64,000 bases of DNA. It comes from Roseomonas sp. E05 (GTDB lineage Bacteria; Pseudomonadota; Alphaproteobacteria; Acetobacterales; Acetobacteraceae). The notes beneath the pieces are model-generated. The model was not told where the DNA came from. It saw nothing but the letters and a program-made list of their open reading frames with translations, and searched no databases. Position 1 is the first letter of the stretch, and each line of letters opens with the position of its first letter. Shown here piece after piece: positions 1-7,908 of this stretch. A program made the position numbers and the translations under genes. The stretch lies in NCBI RefSeq assembly GCF_030063475.1, contig NZ_JASIRT010000002.1:124001-188000 (forward strand). The letters are read 5' to 3'.

Positions 1-616
1 AGATGTCGCGCACCGCGTCGGTCAGGGTGCGACTCAGCTCCTGCTGCTCGGACACGGCGTCGATGCGCGGCTGCACGTGATCCAGCTCGTGTGAGGCGAG
101 CAGCAGCGGAAAGAGGCCGGCGGCGCGCACCAGCCCGATCAGCAGCGCGTCGCGTGGGCTCGGTGTGTGGTCGTCGAAGATCACCGCCATCAGCCGCGCC
201 TTCACCTCGCGCTCTTCCTTGCCGGAGATCTGCGGGTAGCGGCGCTCCGGGAAGATCCAGAGGAAGCGGCCTTCCTCCAGCTTCAGCACGCCACGCTCGA
301 CCAGCCGGTCGAAGTAGCGGTCGCGGAAGCCCTCGGCCTCGCTGCCGAGCGTTTCGATCCACCAGCGCGTGCCATGCGGCGTGGTCTCGCTGCGGATGCG
401 GCCCAGCACCTCGTCCAGCACCGCGTCGCCGGTCGGCTCCGCGTTGGTGACGGCGAGATGCTCGGGGTCGGTGTGGATGCGGCCCTCCAGCAGCAGCTCG
501 GCGAGCACGCTGGCGGCCAGCGCGTAGTCGCCGGAGGGCGCCGCGCGATCGAACAGCCGGCCGGTCCCGTCATCGAGCATGAGGAGCAGCAGCTCCTCCG
601 GCATGGTCAGCGACAT
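1..616 (-). CDS. GPP34 (Golgi phosphoprotein 3-like) domain protein, 3' part missing
   Basis: The frame opens at an ATG at 616 and stays open through the left edge, so at least 205 N-terminal residues are seen and the C-terminus is cut off. The start MSLTMPEELLLLMLDDGTG, then a run of small/hydrophobic residues (DYALAASVLAELLLEGRI), is typical of the GPP34/GOLPH3 superfamily. The eukaryotic members bind phosphoinositide through a helical fold; bacterial members (common in actinobacteria, scattered elsewhere) have no settled function. Further in, WWIETLGSEAEGFRDRYFDRLVE and LEEGRF match the family's winged-helix-like region. An in-frame ATG at 604 is an alternative start. Family assignment is confident, function unknown. 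Confidence 0.75.
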   Translation of the reverse strand, partial: MSLTMPEELLLLMLDDGTGRLFDRAAPSGDYALAASVLAELLLEGRIHTDPEHLAVTNAEPTGDAVLDEVLGRIRSETTPHGTRWWIETLGSEAEGFRDRYFDRLVERGVLKLEEGRFLWIFPERRYPQISGKEEREVKARLMAVIFDDHTPSPRDALLIGLVRAAGLFPLLLASHELDHVQPRIDAVSEQQELSRTLTDAVRDI

Positions 617-686
617 GGTGGCGCACTCCGGGTTGAGTTTCTCGGCCCAGAGGGAAACGCGCCGGCGGCGGCCCGTCAACGGCTGG

Positions 687-1775
687 CTAGCGGCCGGTGA
701 GGGCGCGCCGGCTGCCGGCCGCATCACAGAAGGCGGCGATGCCCTCCTCGATCACGCTGCGCGGCAGGTCGCGCAGGATGAAGACAAGGCTGGAGCGGCG
801 CGGCAGCCCTTCCGGCCAGGCCGGCAGCAGGGTGGGCATGTGCCAGACGCTCTGCACGCCATGGATCGCCACGGGCCGCTCCTGCCCCTCCAGGTCGAGG
901 ATGTCCTTCACCCGCAGCACCGCGTCGCCGCGCGTGGCGGCCAGCATTTCCAGCCAGGTGGCGAGGCCATCCCAGGGCAGCGGGCGGTCGAAGCTGAGGC
1001 AGAAGGCGTGGATGCGCGCATCGTGCCGGTTCGGGTCATGCGCGTGGCGATGGCCGTGGTCATGGCCGTGGTGGGGATGCGCGTGCGCGGGGTGCGGTTC
1101 GCTCCAGGCTTCCGCATCCAGCCAGCGGCGGAGGTCCGCCGCGCGCTGCGCCGGGTCGAAGGGGGCGCAGCCCACAAGATCCGCCGCCCGCACCGTGCTG
1201 GCGGGCAGCGGCCGAACGCCCGGGTTCAGCGCGCGCAGCTTCGCGCGGAGCGTCTCCAGCCCTGCCGCATCGGCGAGGTCCGCCTTGCTGATCAGCAGCC
1301 GGTCGGCCACGGCGACCTGCCGCTCCGCCTCCGGCTGACGCGCCAGCGTGACGAGGCCATTCACCGCGTCCACCAGCGTCACCACGCCATCCAGCACGAA
1401 ATGGCGGCTGGTGCCGGGATCGGCCATCAGCGTCTGCAGGATCGGCAGCGGATCGGCGAGGCCGGTGGTCTCGATCACCACCCGGCGCAGCTCCTGGCCA
1501 TTCCGCACCCGCTCGGCGATGCCCTCCAGGGCGCGGGCGAGGTCGCCGCGGATGGTGCAGCACAGGCATCCGGCCTGCAGCAGCACGGCCTCCTGGTCCA
1601 GCGTCTCCACCAGCAGGTGGTCCAGCCCGATCTCGCCGAACTCGTTGATCAGCACGGCCGTTCCGGCCATCTCCGGCTGCTTCAGCAGGTGGTTCAGCAG
1701 CGTCGTCTTGCCGGCGCCGAGAAAGCCCGTCAGCAGCGTGACGGGGAGCGGGAAGGCCGGGGCATCAGCGGCCAT
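687..1775 (-). CDS. COG0523/CobW-family metal-chaperone GTPase (zinc-linked)
   Basis: A 362-residue G3E-type P-loop GTPase. It has Walker A GFLGAGKTT (about residues 17-25), the family's metal-binding CLCC motif (70-73), an SKAD guanine-specificity motif (163-166) and a His-rich linker at about 228-251 (HPHHGHDHGHRHAH). It ends with a CobW C-terminal domain. COG0523 proteins deliver metals to target metalloproteins; those clustered with zur (ZNG1/YeiR/ZigA type) act in zinc starvation. The start at 1775 gives the family N-terminus directly before the P-loop; the gene overlaps the 3' end of hisI by 11 bp, so the two are probably cotranscribed. The neighbouring zur and hisI argue for zinc rather than cobalt. 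The exact client protein is not known. Confidence 0.9.
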   Translation of the reverse strand: MAADAPAFPLPVTLLTGFLGAGKTTLLNHLLKQPEMAGTAVLINEFGEIGLDHLLVETLDQEAVLLQAGCLCCTIRGDLARALEGIAERVRNGQELRRVVIETTGLADPLPILQTLMADPGTSRHFVLDGVVTLVDAVNGLVTLARQPEAERQVAVADRLLISKADLADAAGLETLRAKLRALNPGVRPLPASTVRAADLVGCAPFDPAQRAADLRRWLDAEAWSEPHPAHAHPHHGHDHGHRHAHDPNRHDARIHAFCLSFDRPLPWDGLATWLEMLAATRGDAVLRVKDILDLEGQERPVAIHGVQSVWHMPTLLPAWPEGLPRRSSLVFILRDLPRSVIEEGIAAFCDAAGSRRALTGR

Positions 1776-2172
1776 AGAGCACCGCCGGGTCCATCTCGGG
1801 CGCCGTGATAGCCACCAGTTCGCCCTCGCGCAGCGCCTGGTAGAAGCAGGAGCGCCGGCCGGTGTGGCAGGCCACGCCCTGCTGCTCGACGAGGGCCAGG
1901 ATGGTGTCCCCGTCGCAGTCGAGCCGGAGGTCCCGGAGCCGTTGCACCTGCCCGGAGGTCTCCCCCTTGCGCCAGAGGGCGTTGCGGCTGCGGCTGAAAT
2001 AGACCACACGCCCGGTGGCGAGGGTTTCCTCCAGCGCCTCGGCGTTCATCCAGGCCATCATCAGCACCTCGCCGGTGTCGTGTGCCTGGGCGATGACAGG
2101 GACGAGCCCCTGCTCATTGAACCGGGTGGCGGCCAGGAAACGGGCGCGGGCGGCGGGATCGGCAACCGGCAT
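1765..2172 (-). CDS. hisI: Phosphoribosyl-AMP cyclohydrolase (zinc-regulon HisI)
   Basis: A 135-residue HisI, the third step of histidine biosynthesis (PR-AMP to ProFAR). The conserved DCDGDT motif (residues 85-90) and the zinc cysteines C86, C102 and C109 are present with the 16/7 spacing of the characterised archaeal enzyme. The RSRN and WRKGETSG motifs are also present. There is no HisE part, so this is a stand-alone cyclohydrolase. It starts at an ATG at 2172 behind a GAGGAG ribosome site and overlaps the downstream COG0523 gene. It lies away from other his genes and beside zur, as reported for the hisI2 paralogues of zinc regulons. Whether it is a second copy cannot be told from this window. 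Confidence 0.9.
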   Translation of the reverse strand: MPVADPAARARFLAATRFNEQGLVPVIAQAHDTGEVLMMAWMNAEALEETLATGRVVYFSRSRNALWRKGETSGQVQRLRDLRLDCDGDTILALVEQQGVACHTGRRSCFYQALREGELVAITAPEMDPAVLYGR

Positions 2173-2197
2173 GGACGGCTCCTCGAAGAGGGGTTCA

Positions 2198-2210
2198 GTT
2201 ACTATATAAC
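2198..2210. promoter_or_regulatory. Candidate Zur box in the hisI/zur intergenic region
   Basis: An AT-rich imperfect palindrome, GTTACTATATAAC, in otherwise GC-rich DNA between two divergent genes. It resembles the core of proteobacterial Zur boxes (GTTATA-n-TATAAC type). On the minus strand TATAGT and on the plus strand TATAAC could serve as -10 elements, so Zur binding here would block both promoters. The -35 elements are poor on both sides. The assignment rests on pattern and context. Confidence 0.6.
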
Positions 2211-2237
2211 ACGCGGCGGCAAGCAGGAGGTCCAGGC

Positions 2238-2756
2238 ATGACGACAGGGCAGGGCAGCGCGGCGGAAATGCCGGAGGAGCTGGCGCGGGCACTGGCGGGG
2301 GCCGAGGCGCGCTGCCTGCGCGCCGGCGCGCAACTGACGGAGCTGCGCCGGCAGGTGCTGGCCCTGGTGCTGGAGGCGGAGCAGCCGCTCGGCGCCTATG
2401 CGCTGCTCGACCGGCTGAAGGCGCAGCGGCCCGGCGCCGCGCCCCCTACCGTATATCGCGCGCTGGATTTCCTGCTGGAGCAGGGGCTGATCCACAAGGT
2501 GGAGCGGCTGAACGCCTTTGTCGGCTGCGTCGAGGCCGGGTACGATCATGGCGGCGGGCATGACCACCACCATCCCCACCAGTTCCTGATCTGCCGCGAC
2601 TGCGGCGTGACGGTCGAGATCAGCGACCCGGCCGTGGCGCATGCCCTGGCGGATGCGGCGGCGCGGGTCGGCTTCCGGGTTGGCAATGCGACGGTGGAAG
2701 TGGAAGGGTTCTGCGCTGCCTGCGCGACCCGGCCGCCGGAGGCGGCCGGGGCTTAG
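2238..2756 (+). CDS. zur: Fur-family zinc uptake regulator Zur
   Basis: A 172-residue Fur-superfamily repressor. The N-terminal winged helix (about 25-95) includes PPTVYRALDFLLEQGLIHK, the recognition-helix signature. The dimerisation/metal domain follows, with HDHHHPHQFLICRDCG (CxxC at 119-122) and a second CxxC near the end (159/162), giving the structural zinc site. HPHQFLIC resembles Zur more closely than Fur. The ATG at 2238 has an AGGAGG ribosome site 8-9 bp upstream. It is divergent from hisI-COG0523 with a candidate Zur box between, consistent with zinc-responsive self-regulation and control of that pair. Mur or Irr is less likely given the context. Confidence 0.88.
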   Translation: MTTGQGSAAEMPEELARALAGAEARCLRAGAQLTELRRQVLALVLEAEQPLGAYALLDRLKAQRPGAAPPTVYRALDFLLEQGLIHKVERLNAFVGCVEAGYDHGGGHDHHHPHQFLICRDCGVTVEISDPAVAHALADAAARVGFRVGNATVEVEGFCAACATRPPEAAGA

Positions 2757-2786
2757 CTTCCCGCGGCGGCCAGGCCGGCGCTCAGC

Positions 2787-4991
2787 TCAGCGCTTCGGCT
2801 GCGCCTCGGGCAGCGAGGCCGGCGGCGCGTTCTTCTCCGGCTCCTTCCTTGACCGGCGGCGCTTCAGGCTGAACAGCAGCAGGGACCGCCCGGTGACCGT
2901 GTAGGTCCCGCCGATCGGGAACTCCGGCTCCTCCTCCTCGTCCTCGCCATTGACGTTGGTGTCGAGCAGCCGCACCCAGCACACGCCGTCCGAGCTTTCG
3001 GGCAGGGTGAAGTCCACCGCCTCGTGATAAGCGTTGAGGATCAGCAGCAGCGTCACGTCATGCGCGGCGACGCGGATGCCGCTCTCCTGGGCACGCCCAT
3101 CCAGTATGCGGGCGAAGCAGCGCGTGTTGGGATCGTCCCAGTCGGCGCTCTCCATCTCCTCGCCGCCGGGCTTGTACCAGGAGAGCCCCTTGACGCCGCT
3201 GGCCTCGTGATGCTGGCCGGACAGGAAACGGGACCGGCGCAGTATCGGGAAACGGTTGCGCAGATCGGCGAGGCGCTGGGTGAAGGCAACGAGACGCTTG
3301 CCCTTGTCGTCCCAGTTCCAGTCGAGCCAGGAGATCTCGTTGTCCTGGCAATAGGCGTTGTTGTTGCCCTGCTGCGTGCGCCCGAACTCGTCGCCCGCCA
3401 GCAGCATCGGCGTGCCCTGCGAGAGATAGAGCGTGGCGAGCATGTTCTTGATCTGCCGCTCGCGCACGTCGTTGATCTCGGGGTCGTAGGTCGGCCCTTC
3501 GGCGCCGTAATTGTAGGAGTAGTTGTGCGAATGGCCGTCGCGGTTCTCCTCGCCATTCGCCTCGTTGTGCTTCTCGTTGTAGCTGACGAGGTCGTTCAGC
3601 GTGAAGCCGTCATGCGCGGCGAGGAAGTTCACGCTGGCCCAGGGACGGCGGCCATGATGGTCGAACAGGTCGGCCGAGCCGGAGAGCCGGCTGCCGAGAT
3701 CGGCGGCCTTGCCTTCCTCGCCCACCCAGAAGGCGCGCACCGTGTCGCGGTACTTGTCGTTCCACTCCGCCCAGCCCGGCGCGAAATTGCCGACCTGATA
3801 GCCGCCCGGTCCGATGTCCCAGGGCTCGGCGATCAGCTTCACATCGGCCAGCACCGGGTCCTGCATGCAGGCCTTGAGGAAGGCCGACTGGTCGTCGAAG
3901 CCGTGCGGCTCGCGTGCCAGGATGGTGCCGAGGTCGAAGCGGAAGCCATCGACATGCATTTCGTTGACCCAGTAGCGCAGGCTGTCGTTCACCATCTGCA
4001 GCACGCGCGCGTGGCTGAGGTTCACCGTGTTCCCGGTGCCGGTGTCGTTGATGTAATAGCGCTTCTGGTCGGGCAGCAGGCGGTAGTAGCTGGCGTTGTC
4101 GATGCCCTTGAAGGAGAGCGTCGCGCCGCGCTCGTTGCCCTCGGCGGTGTGGTTGTAGACCACGTCCATGATGACCTCGAGCCCCGCGTCATGCAGGCGG
4201 GCCACCATCTCCTTGAACTCGGCGAAGGCGAAGTCCGGCGTGCGGGCATAGCGGCGGGCGGGCGCGAAGAAGCCCAGGGTGTTGTACCCCCAGTAGTTGG
4301 TCAGCCCCTTGTTCAGCAGATAGTCGTCGTTCAGGAAGAAGTGGATCGGCAGCAGCTCGACCGCGGTGACGCCCAGCGACTTGATGTGCCGGATGACATC
4401 GCGGGTGGCGAGCCCCGCATAGGTGCCGCGCATTTCCTCCGGGATCAGCGGGTGCCGCTTGGTGACGCCCTTCACATGCGTCTCGTAGACCAGTGTGCGC
4501 TCCCAGGGGATGCGCGGGCGGCGGTCGTTGCCCCAGGTGAAGGCGGGATCGACCACGCGGCACTTCGGCATGAAGCGGGCACTGTCCCGCTTGTCGAAGG
4601 AGAGGTCCTCGTCCTTGTGGCCGATCGTGTAGCCGAACAGCGCGTGGTCCCACTTCAGGTCGCCCACATGGGAGAGGGCGTAGGGGTCCAGCACCAGCTT
4701 GTGCGGGTTGAAGCGGTGGCCTTCCTCCGGCTCATAGGGCCCGTGCACGCGATAGGCATAGACCGTGCCCGGCCGCGCATCCGGCAGGAAGCCATGGAAC
4801 ACCTCATTGGTGTATTCCGGCAGTTCGATCCGCTCCAGTTCCGTCTTGCCGGAGGCGTCGAACAGGCACAGCTCGACCTTGGTGGCATTGGCGGAGAACA
4901 GGGCGAAGTTGACGCCCAGGCCGGTCCAGGTGGCACCGAGCGGGTTCGGGCGTCCTTCGGAAATTCGGGAAACGTTAATGGCAGGCGGCAC
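2787..4991 (-). CDS. glgX: Glycogen debranching enzyme GlgX (GH13)
   Basis: A 734-residue isoamylase-type glycosidase that hydrolyses alpha-1,6 branches of phosphorylase-limited glycogen. It has an N-terminal CBM48 region (about 12-110) and a GH13 barrel with DVVYNH (276-281), DGFRFD (348-353, nucleophile Asp353), the acid Glu in AEPWD (about 389) and FLAAHD (456-461). The length is normal for GlgX. No other glg genes are in the window, so it is a detached member of the glycogen pathway. The acidic DEEEEPEF stretch near the C-terminus and basic tail look lineage-specific. The gene lies alone between zur and metC. Confidence 0.95.
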   Translation of the reverse strand: MPPAINVSRISEGRPNPLGATWTGLGVNFALFSANATKVELCLFDASGKTELERIELPEYTNEVFHGFLPDARPGTVYAYRVHGPYEPEEGHRFNPHKLVLDPYALSHVGDLKWDHALFGYTIGHKDEDLSFDKRDSARFMPKCRVVDPAFTWGNDRRPRIPWERTLVYETHVKGVTKRHPLIPEEMRGTYAGLATRDVIRHIKSLGVTAVELLPIHFFLNDDYLLNKGLTNYWGYNTLGFFAPARRYARTPDFAFAEFKEMVARLHDAGLEVIMDVVYNHTAEGNERGATLSFKGIDNASYYRLLPDQKRYYINDTGTGNTVNLSHARVLQMVNDSLRYWVNEMHVDGFRFDLGTILAREPHGFDDQSAFLKACMQDPVLADVKLIAEPWDIGPGGYQVGNFAPGWAEWNDKYRDTVRAFWVGEEGKAADLGSRLSGSADLFDHHGRRPWASVNFLAAHDGFTLNDLVSYNEKHNEANGEENRDGHSHNYSYNYGAEGPTYDPEINDVRERQIKNMLATLYLSQGTPMLLAGDEFGRTQQGNNNAYCQDNEISWLDWNWDDKGKRLVAFTQRLADLRNRFPILRRSRFLSGQHHEASGVKGLSWYKPGGEEMESADWDDPNTRCFARILDGRAQESGIRVAAHDVTLLLILNAYHEAVDFTLPESSDGVCWVRLLDTNVNGEDEEEEPEFPIGGTYTVTGRSLLLFSLKRRRSRKEPEKNAPPASLPEAQPKR

Positions 4992-5087
4992 GGGGGGGAT
5001 ACCTCGGGTGAAAGCGCAACGGAATAGACGCGCCAGAGGCCGTCGGGTTGCCGCAGCTTCATCCTTCCCACGCGGAGGTGCGCGCGG

Positions 5088-5114
5088 GGCGGGGAGGCGG
5101 CCGGCCTCCCCGCC
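5088..5114 (-). terminator. Stem-loop downstream of metC
   Basis: Perfect 11-bp arms GGCGGGGAGGC / GCCTCCCCGCC with a 5-nt loop, 7 bp beyond the metC stop codon. There is no U-tract, so it is either an I-shaped terminator or an mRNA 3'-end stabiliser. Confidence 0.5.
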
Positions 5115-5120
5115 GGTGCT

Positions 5121-6332
5121 TCAGCGCGGCAGGCCGTCCAGCCCGGCTGCGAGGTCGGCGATCAGGTCGTTCGTGTCCTCCAGCCCGATATGGAAGCGCA
5201 CGGTCGGCCCCTCCAGTTCCAGCGCACCGGCGGCGGTGCGGGTGATGTGGTTGGTCGTGGGCAGCGCCAGGCTCTCATAGCCGCCCCAGGAGGCGCCGAT
5301 GCCGAACAGCTTCAGCCCGTCGACCACGGCGTTGATCTGCTCGGGCGTGTAGCGCGGCTGGAACACCACGCCGAAGAGCGAGCAGGCGCCGGTGAAGTCG
5401 CGCTTCCACAGCGCGTGCTGGGGATGGCTGGGCAGGGCGGGGTGCAGCACCCGCAGCACCTCGGGGCGGCCCTCGAACCACTTCGCCACCGTCAGGCCGG
5501 CCTCCTCCTGGTGCTTCAGCCGCACCGCCAGGGTGCGCAGGCCGCGCAACGCCAGCCAGCAGTCATCCGGGCTGGCATAGTGGCCGATCTCGCGCGCGGC
5601 GCCGGCAATGGTCGCCCAGTCCTCCGGCGTGTTCACGGTCACGCTGCCGAGCAGCACGTCCGAATGGCCGCCGACATACTTGGTCAGCGCCTGGATGGAG
5701 ACGTCCACGCCCTTGGTGAAGGGCTGGAAGTGATGGATGCCCCAGGTGTTGTCCATCAGCACCTTGGCGCCATGCGCATGGGCCGCCTCGGCGAGCGCCG
5801 GGATGTCCTGCATCTCGAAGGTGTGGCTGCCCGGGCTCTCCATATAGAGAACCTTGGTGTTCGGCCGCAGCAGGGCGCGCAGCCCCTCGGCGTCGATGGC
5901 TGGATCATAATAGGTGGTCTCGATGCCGAAGCGGGCCAGCATGCCGTTGGCGATGCGGCGCACCGGGCCATAGACGGAATCCGGCACCAGGCAGTGCTCG
6001 CCGGCCTTCAGATAGGCCATCAGCGGCAGGCTGCAGGCGGCGAGGCCGGTGCCGACGATCAGGGCGCGCGTGCCGCCCTCGATCTCCGCCACCATGTCCT
6101 CCAGCGCGTAATGCGTCGGGCCGCCGGCGGTGCCGTAGGTCATCACCTGCTCCAGCGAGCGGGCACCCAGCGCACCGCGCGCCTCGCAGGAGGGGTAGAG
6201 CACGGTGGAGCCGCGATGCACCGGCGGGTTGACGAAGCCATGCACGCGGGTGCCGGCGCGGCCGCCATGCGACATGCGGGTGGCGAAGCTTTCACCCTTG
6301 TGCTTCGCGTCGGGGGGCAGGTTGTCGGGCAT
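5121..6332 (-). CDS. metC: Cystathionine beta-lyase (PLP, Cys/Met metabolism family)
   Basis: A 403-residue fold-type I PLP enzyme of the Cys/Met family. It cleaves cystathionine to homocysteine, pyruvate and ammonia. Visible landmarks are TRMSHGG and VNPPVHRGSTVLYPS near the N-terminus, GTGLAA (phosphate-binding region), MDNTWG, and QALTKYVGGHSD with the PLP lysine in TKY. The start at 6332 shares one base with the stop of sseA (TGATG), indicating translational coupling. The neighbouring sulfurtransferase fits sulfur amino-acid metabolism. Sequence features favour beta-lyase over gamma-synthase, but the subfamily call is not absolute. Confidence 0.88.
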   Translation of the reverse strand: MPDNLPPDAKHKGESFATRMSHGGRAGTRVHGFVNPPVHRGSTVLYPSCEARGALGARSLEQVMTYGTAGGPTHYALEDMVAEIEGGTRALIVGTGLAACSLPLMAYLKAGEHCLVPDSVYGPVRRIANGMLARFGIETTYYDPAIDAEGLRALLRPNTKVLYMESPGSHTFEMQDIPALAEAAHAHGAKVLMDNTWGIHHFQPFTKGVDVSIQALTKYVGGHSDVLLGSVTVNTPEDWATIAGAAREIGHYASPDDCWLALRGLRTLAVRLKHQEEAGLTVAKWFEGRPEVLRVLHPALPSHPQHALWKRDFTGACSLFGVVFQPRYTPEQINAVVDGLKLFGIGASWGGYESLALPTTNHITRTAAGALELEGPTVRFHIGLEDTNDLIADLAAGLDGLPR

Positions 6333-7174
6333 CAGGGCGTGCTTTCCTTCGGCGTTTCGGGGCGGCTGGCCCACTCGGTCCAGGAGCCGTCATAGACGGC
6401 AGGCTCGGGCAGCCCGGCACGCACCAGGCCGAGCGCCAGGATACAGGCGGTGACGCCGGTGCCGCAGGAGGTGACCAGCGCCTTGCTGCCGTCCGCTCCG
6501 GCCTGGGCGAAGCGGGCGCGGAGCTGCTCGGGCGGCAGCATGGTGCCGTCCGCGGCCAGCAGGTCGGTCGCCGGCACGCTGGCGGCGCCGGGCATGTGGC
6601 CGGAGGGCAGGCCGGGCCGCGGCTCAGGCGCCGTGCCATCGAAGCGGCCCTTGGCGCGCGCGTCCAGGATCAGCGCCGAGCGGTCCGCGACGATCTGCTT
6701 CACGTCGCCGATGCCGGCGAGGCGGCGGGCGATGAAGTCGGCCCAGAAGTCCTGCTGCGGCACCGCGTGCGCCGGGCCGGTCTCGGTCTGGCGGCCTTCC
6801 TTCAGCCATTTGGGCAGGCCGCCATCCAGGACGGCGGCCTGCTCATGGCCGAAGAGGCGCATCAGCCACCAGCCGCGCGCCGCCGAGAACAGACCTTTCT
6901 GGTCGTAGAAGACCACGCGGTGGCGGTTCGAGATGCCCAGCGCGCCGAGCTGGCGCGAGGCCCGGCCCGGCGTGGGCGCCATGTGCGGCAGGTCGGTCTC
7001 CGGGTCGGCGACCGCGTCGATGTCGAAGAAGCCGGCGCCGGGGATATGCGCCCGCGCGAACTCGGCCAGCGCGTCCTTCGGCTCGTTCGGCAGGTATTTG
7101 GTGGTGTCGAAGACCAGCAGGTCCGGCGCGCCCAGCTCGGCGGCCAGCCATTCGGTGGAAACGAGGTCCTGCAT
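6332..7174 (-). CDS. sseA: 3-Mercaptopyruvate sulfurtransferase (rhodanese family)
   Basis: A 280-residue protein with two rhodanese domains. The inactive N-terminal one contains HIPGAGFFDID and DQKGLFSAARGWW. The catalytic C-terminal one has the nucleophile in TSCGTGVTA, the CG[ST]GVTA loop of mercaptopyruvate sulfurtransferases rather than the CRKGVTA of thiosulfate-type rhodaneses. It transfers sulfur from 3-mercaptopyruvate to thiol acceptors or cyanide. It is translationally coupled to metC downstream and lies only 5 bp from alaX upstream, so it belongs to a leftward operon. Confidence 0.92.
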   Translation of the reverse strand: MQDLVSTEWLAAELGAPDLLVFDTTKYLPNEPKDALAEFARAHIPGAGFFDIDAVADPETDLPHMAPTPGRASRQLGALGISNRHRVVFYDQKGLFSAARGWWLMRLFGHEQAAVLDGGLPKWLKEGRQTETGPAHAVPQQDFWADFIARRLAGIGDVKQIVADRSALILDARAKGRFDGTAPEPRPGLPSGHMPGAASVPATDLLAADGTMLPPEQLRARFAQAGADGSKALVTSCGTGVTACILALGLVRAGLPEPAVYDGSWTEWASRPETPKESTP

Positions 7175-7179
7175 CGCCC

Positions 7180-7908
7180 TTACCCTTCCAGCACCAGATA
7201 GACCCGGCGGTTCTGCCTGCCCTTGTTCTCAAGCTTGGTGACGGTGATGGCGCCGATCTCCCCGGTGCGCCGCACATGCGTGCCGCCGCAGGGCTGCAGG
7301 TCCACCGGCGTCTCCTCCGGCCCGATGCGCACCAGCCGCACCTGGCCGGCGCCGCGCGGCGGCTTCACCGAGAGGGTGCGCACCAGGCCGGGATTCTCGT
7401 CCAGCTCCGCCTCGGTGATCCAGCGCTCGCCCACCGGATGGTCGGCGGCGGCGAGGGCGGTGAGCTGCTCGGAGAGCCACTCCTTCGTCGGCGGCTCGGC
7501 GAGATCGAAGTCCAGCCGCGAGCGGTCGGCGCCGATCTGCCCGCCGGTGACGCCAGCGCCGGGAATCAGCGAGCAGAGCAGGTGCAGGCTGGTGTGCATC
7601 CGCATCAGCCGGTGGCGGCGCTCCCAGTCCAGCGCGGCGGTCACCTCGGTGCCGGGGGCGGGCAGGGGGGCGCCCTCGGCCGGCTTGTGCAGCACGGTGC
7701 CGCCCTCCCCCTTCACGGCATTGGCGACCGGCATCTCCCCATCGGCTTCCCCATTGGCCCAACGGAGCCAGCCGGTGTCGCCGGGCTGGCCGCCGCCCTG
7801 GGCGTAGAAGACGGTGCGGTCCAGCACCACCCCGTCCGGGCCGGCGGAGAGCACCTTGGCGCGGCATTCGGCGGCATAGGCGTCGGTGCGGAACAGCATT
7901 TCGGTCAT
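7180..7908 (-). CDS. alaX: AlaX-type trans-editing protein (mischarged tRNA-Ala deacylase)
   Basis: A 242-residue free-standing homologue of the alanyl-tRNA synthetase editing domain. It hydrolyses Ser/Gly-tRNA-Ala. The two zinc-binding elements are MHTSLHLL (HxxxH) and CGGTHV (CxxxH); an N-terminal beta-barrel carries the FYAQGGGQPGD motif. The preferred start at 7908 overlaps the stop of the NUDIX gene by one base (TGATG); an ATG at 7923 is the only longer alternative. The size and the GGQ barrel indicate the AlaX-M class. Confidence 0.9.
   Translation of the reverse strand: MTEMLFRTDAYAAECRAKVLSAGPDGVVLDRTVFYAQGGGQPGDTGWLRWANGEADGEMPVANAVKGEGGTVLHKPAEGAPLPAPGTEVTAALDWERRHRLMRMHTSLHLLCSLIPGAGVTGGQIGADRSRLDFDLAEPPTKEWLSEQLTALAAADHPVGERWITEAELDENPGLVRTLSVKPPRGAGQVRLVRIGPEETPVDLQPCGGTHVRRTGEIGAITVTKLENKGRQNRRVYLVLEG

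Noticed and set aside
1765-2292. Longer hisI and COG0523 open frames reaching 2292 and 2009
   Set aside because: The extra N-terminal residues lie over the intergenic operator or over hisI in another frame and lack family similarity; the internal ATGs at 2172 and 1775 match family starts.
3024-5027. A 667-codon plus-strand frame opposite glgX
   Set aside because: GlgX is unambiguous on the minus strand; the opposite frame has no family signature.
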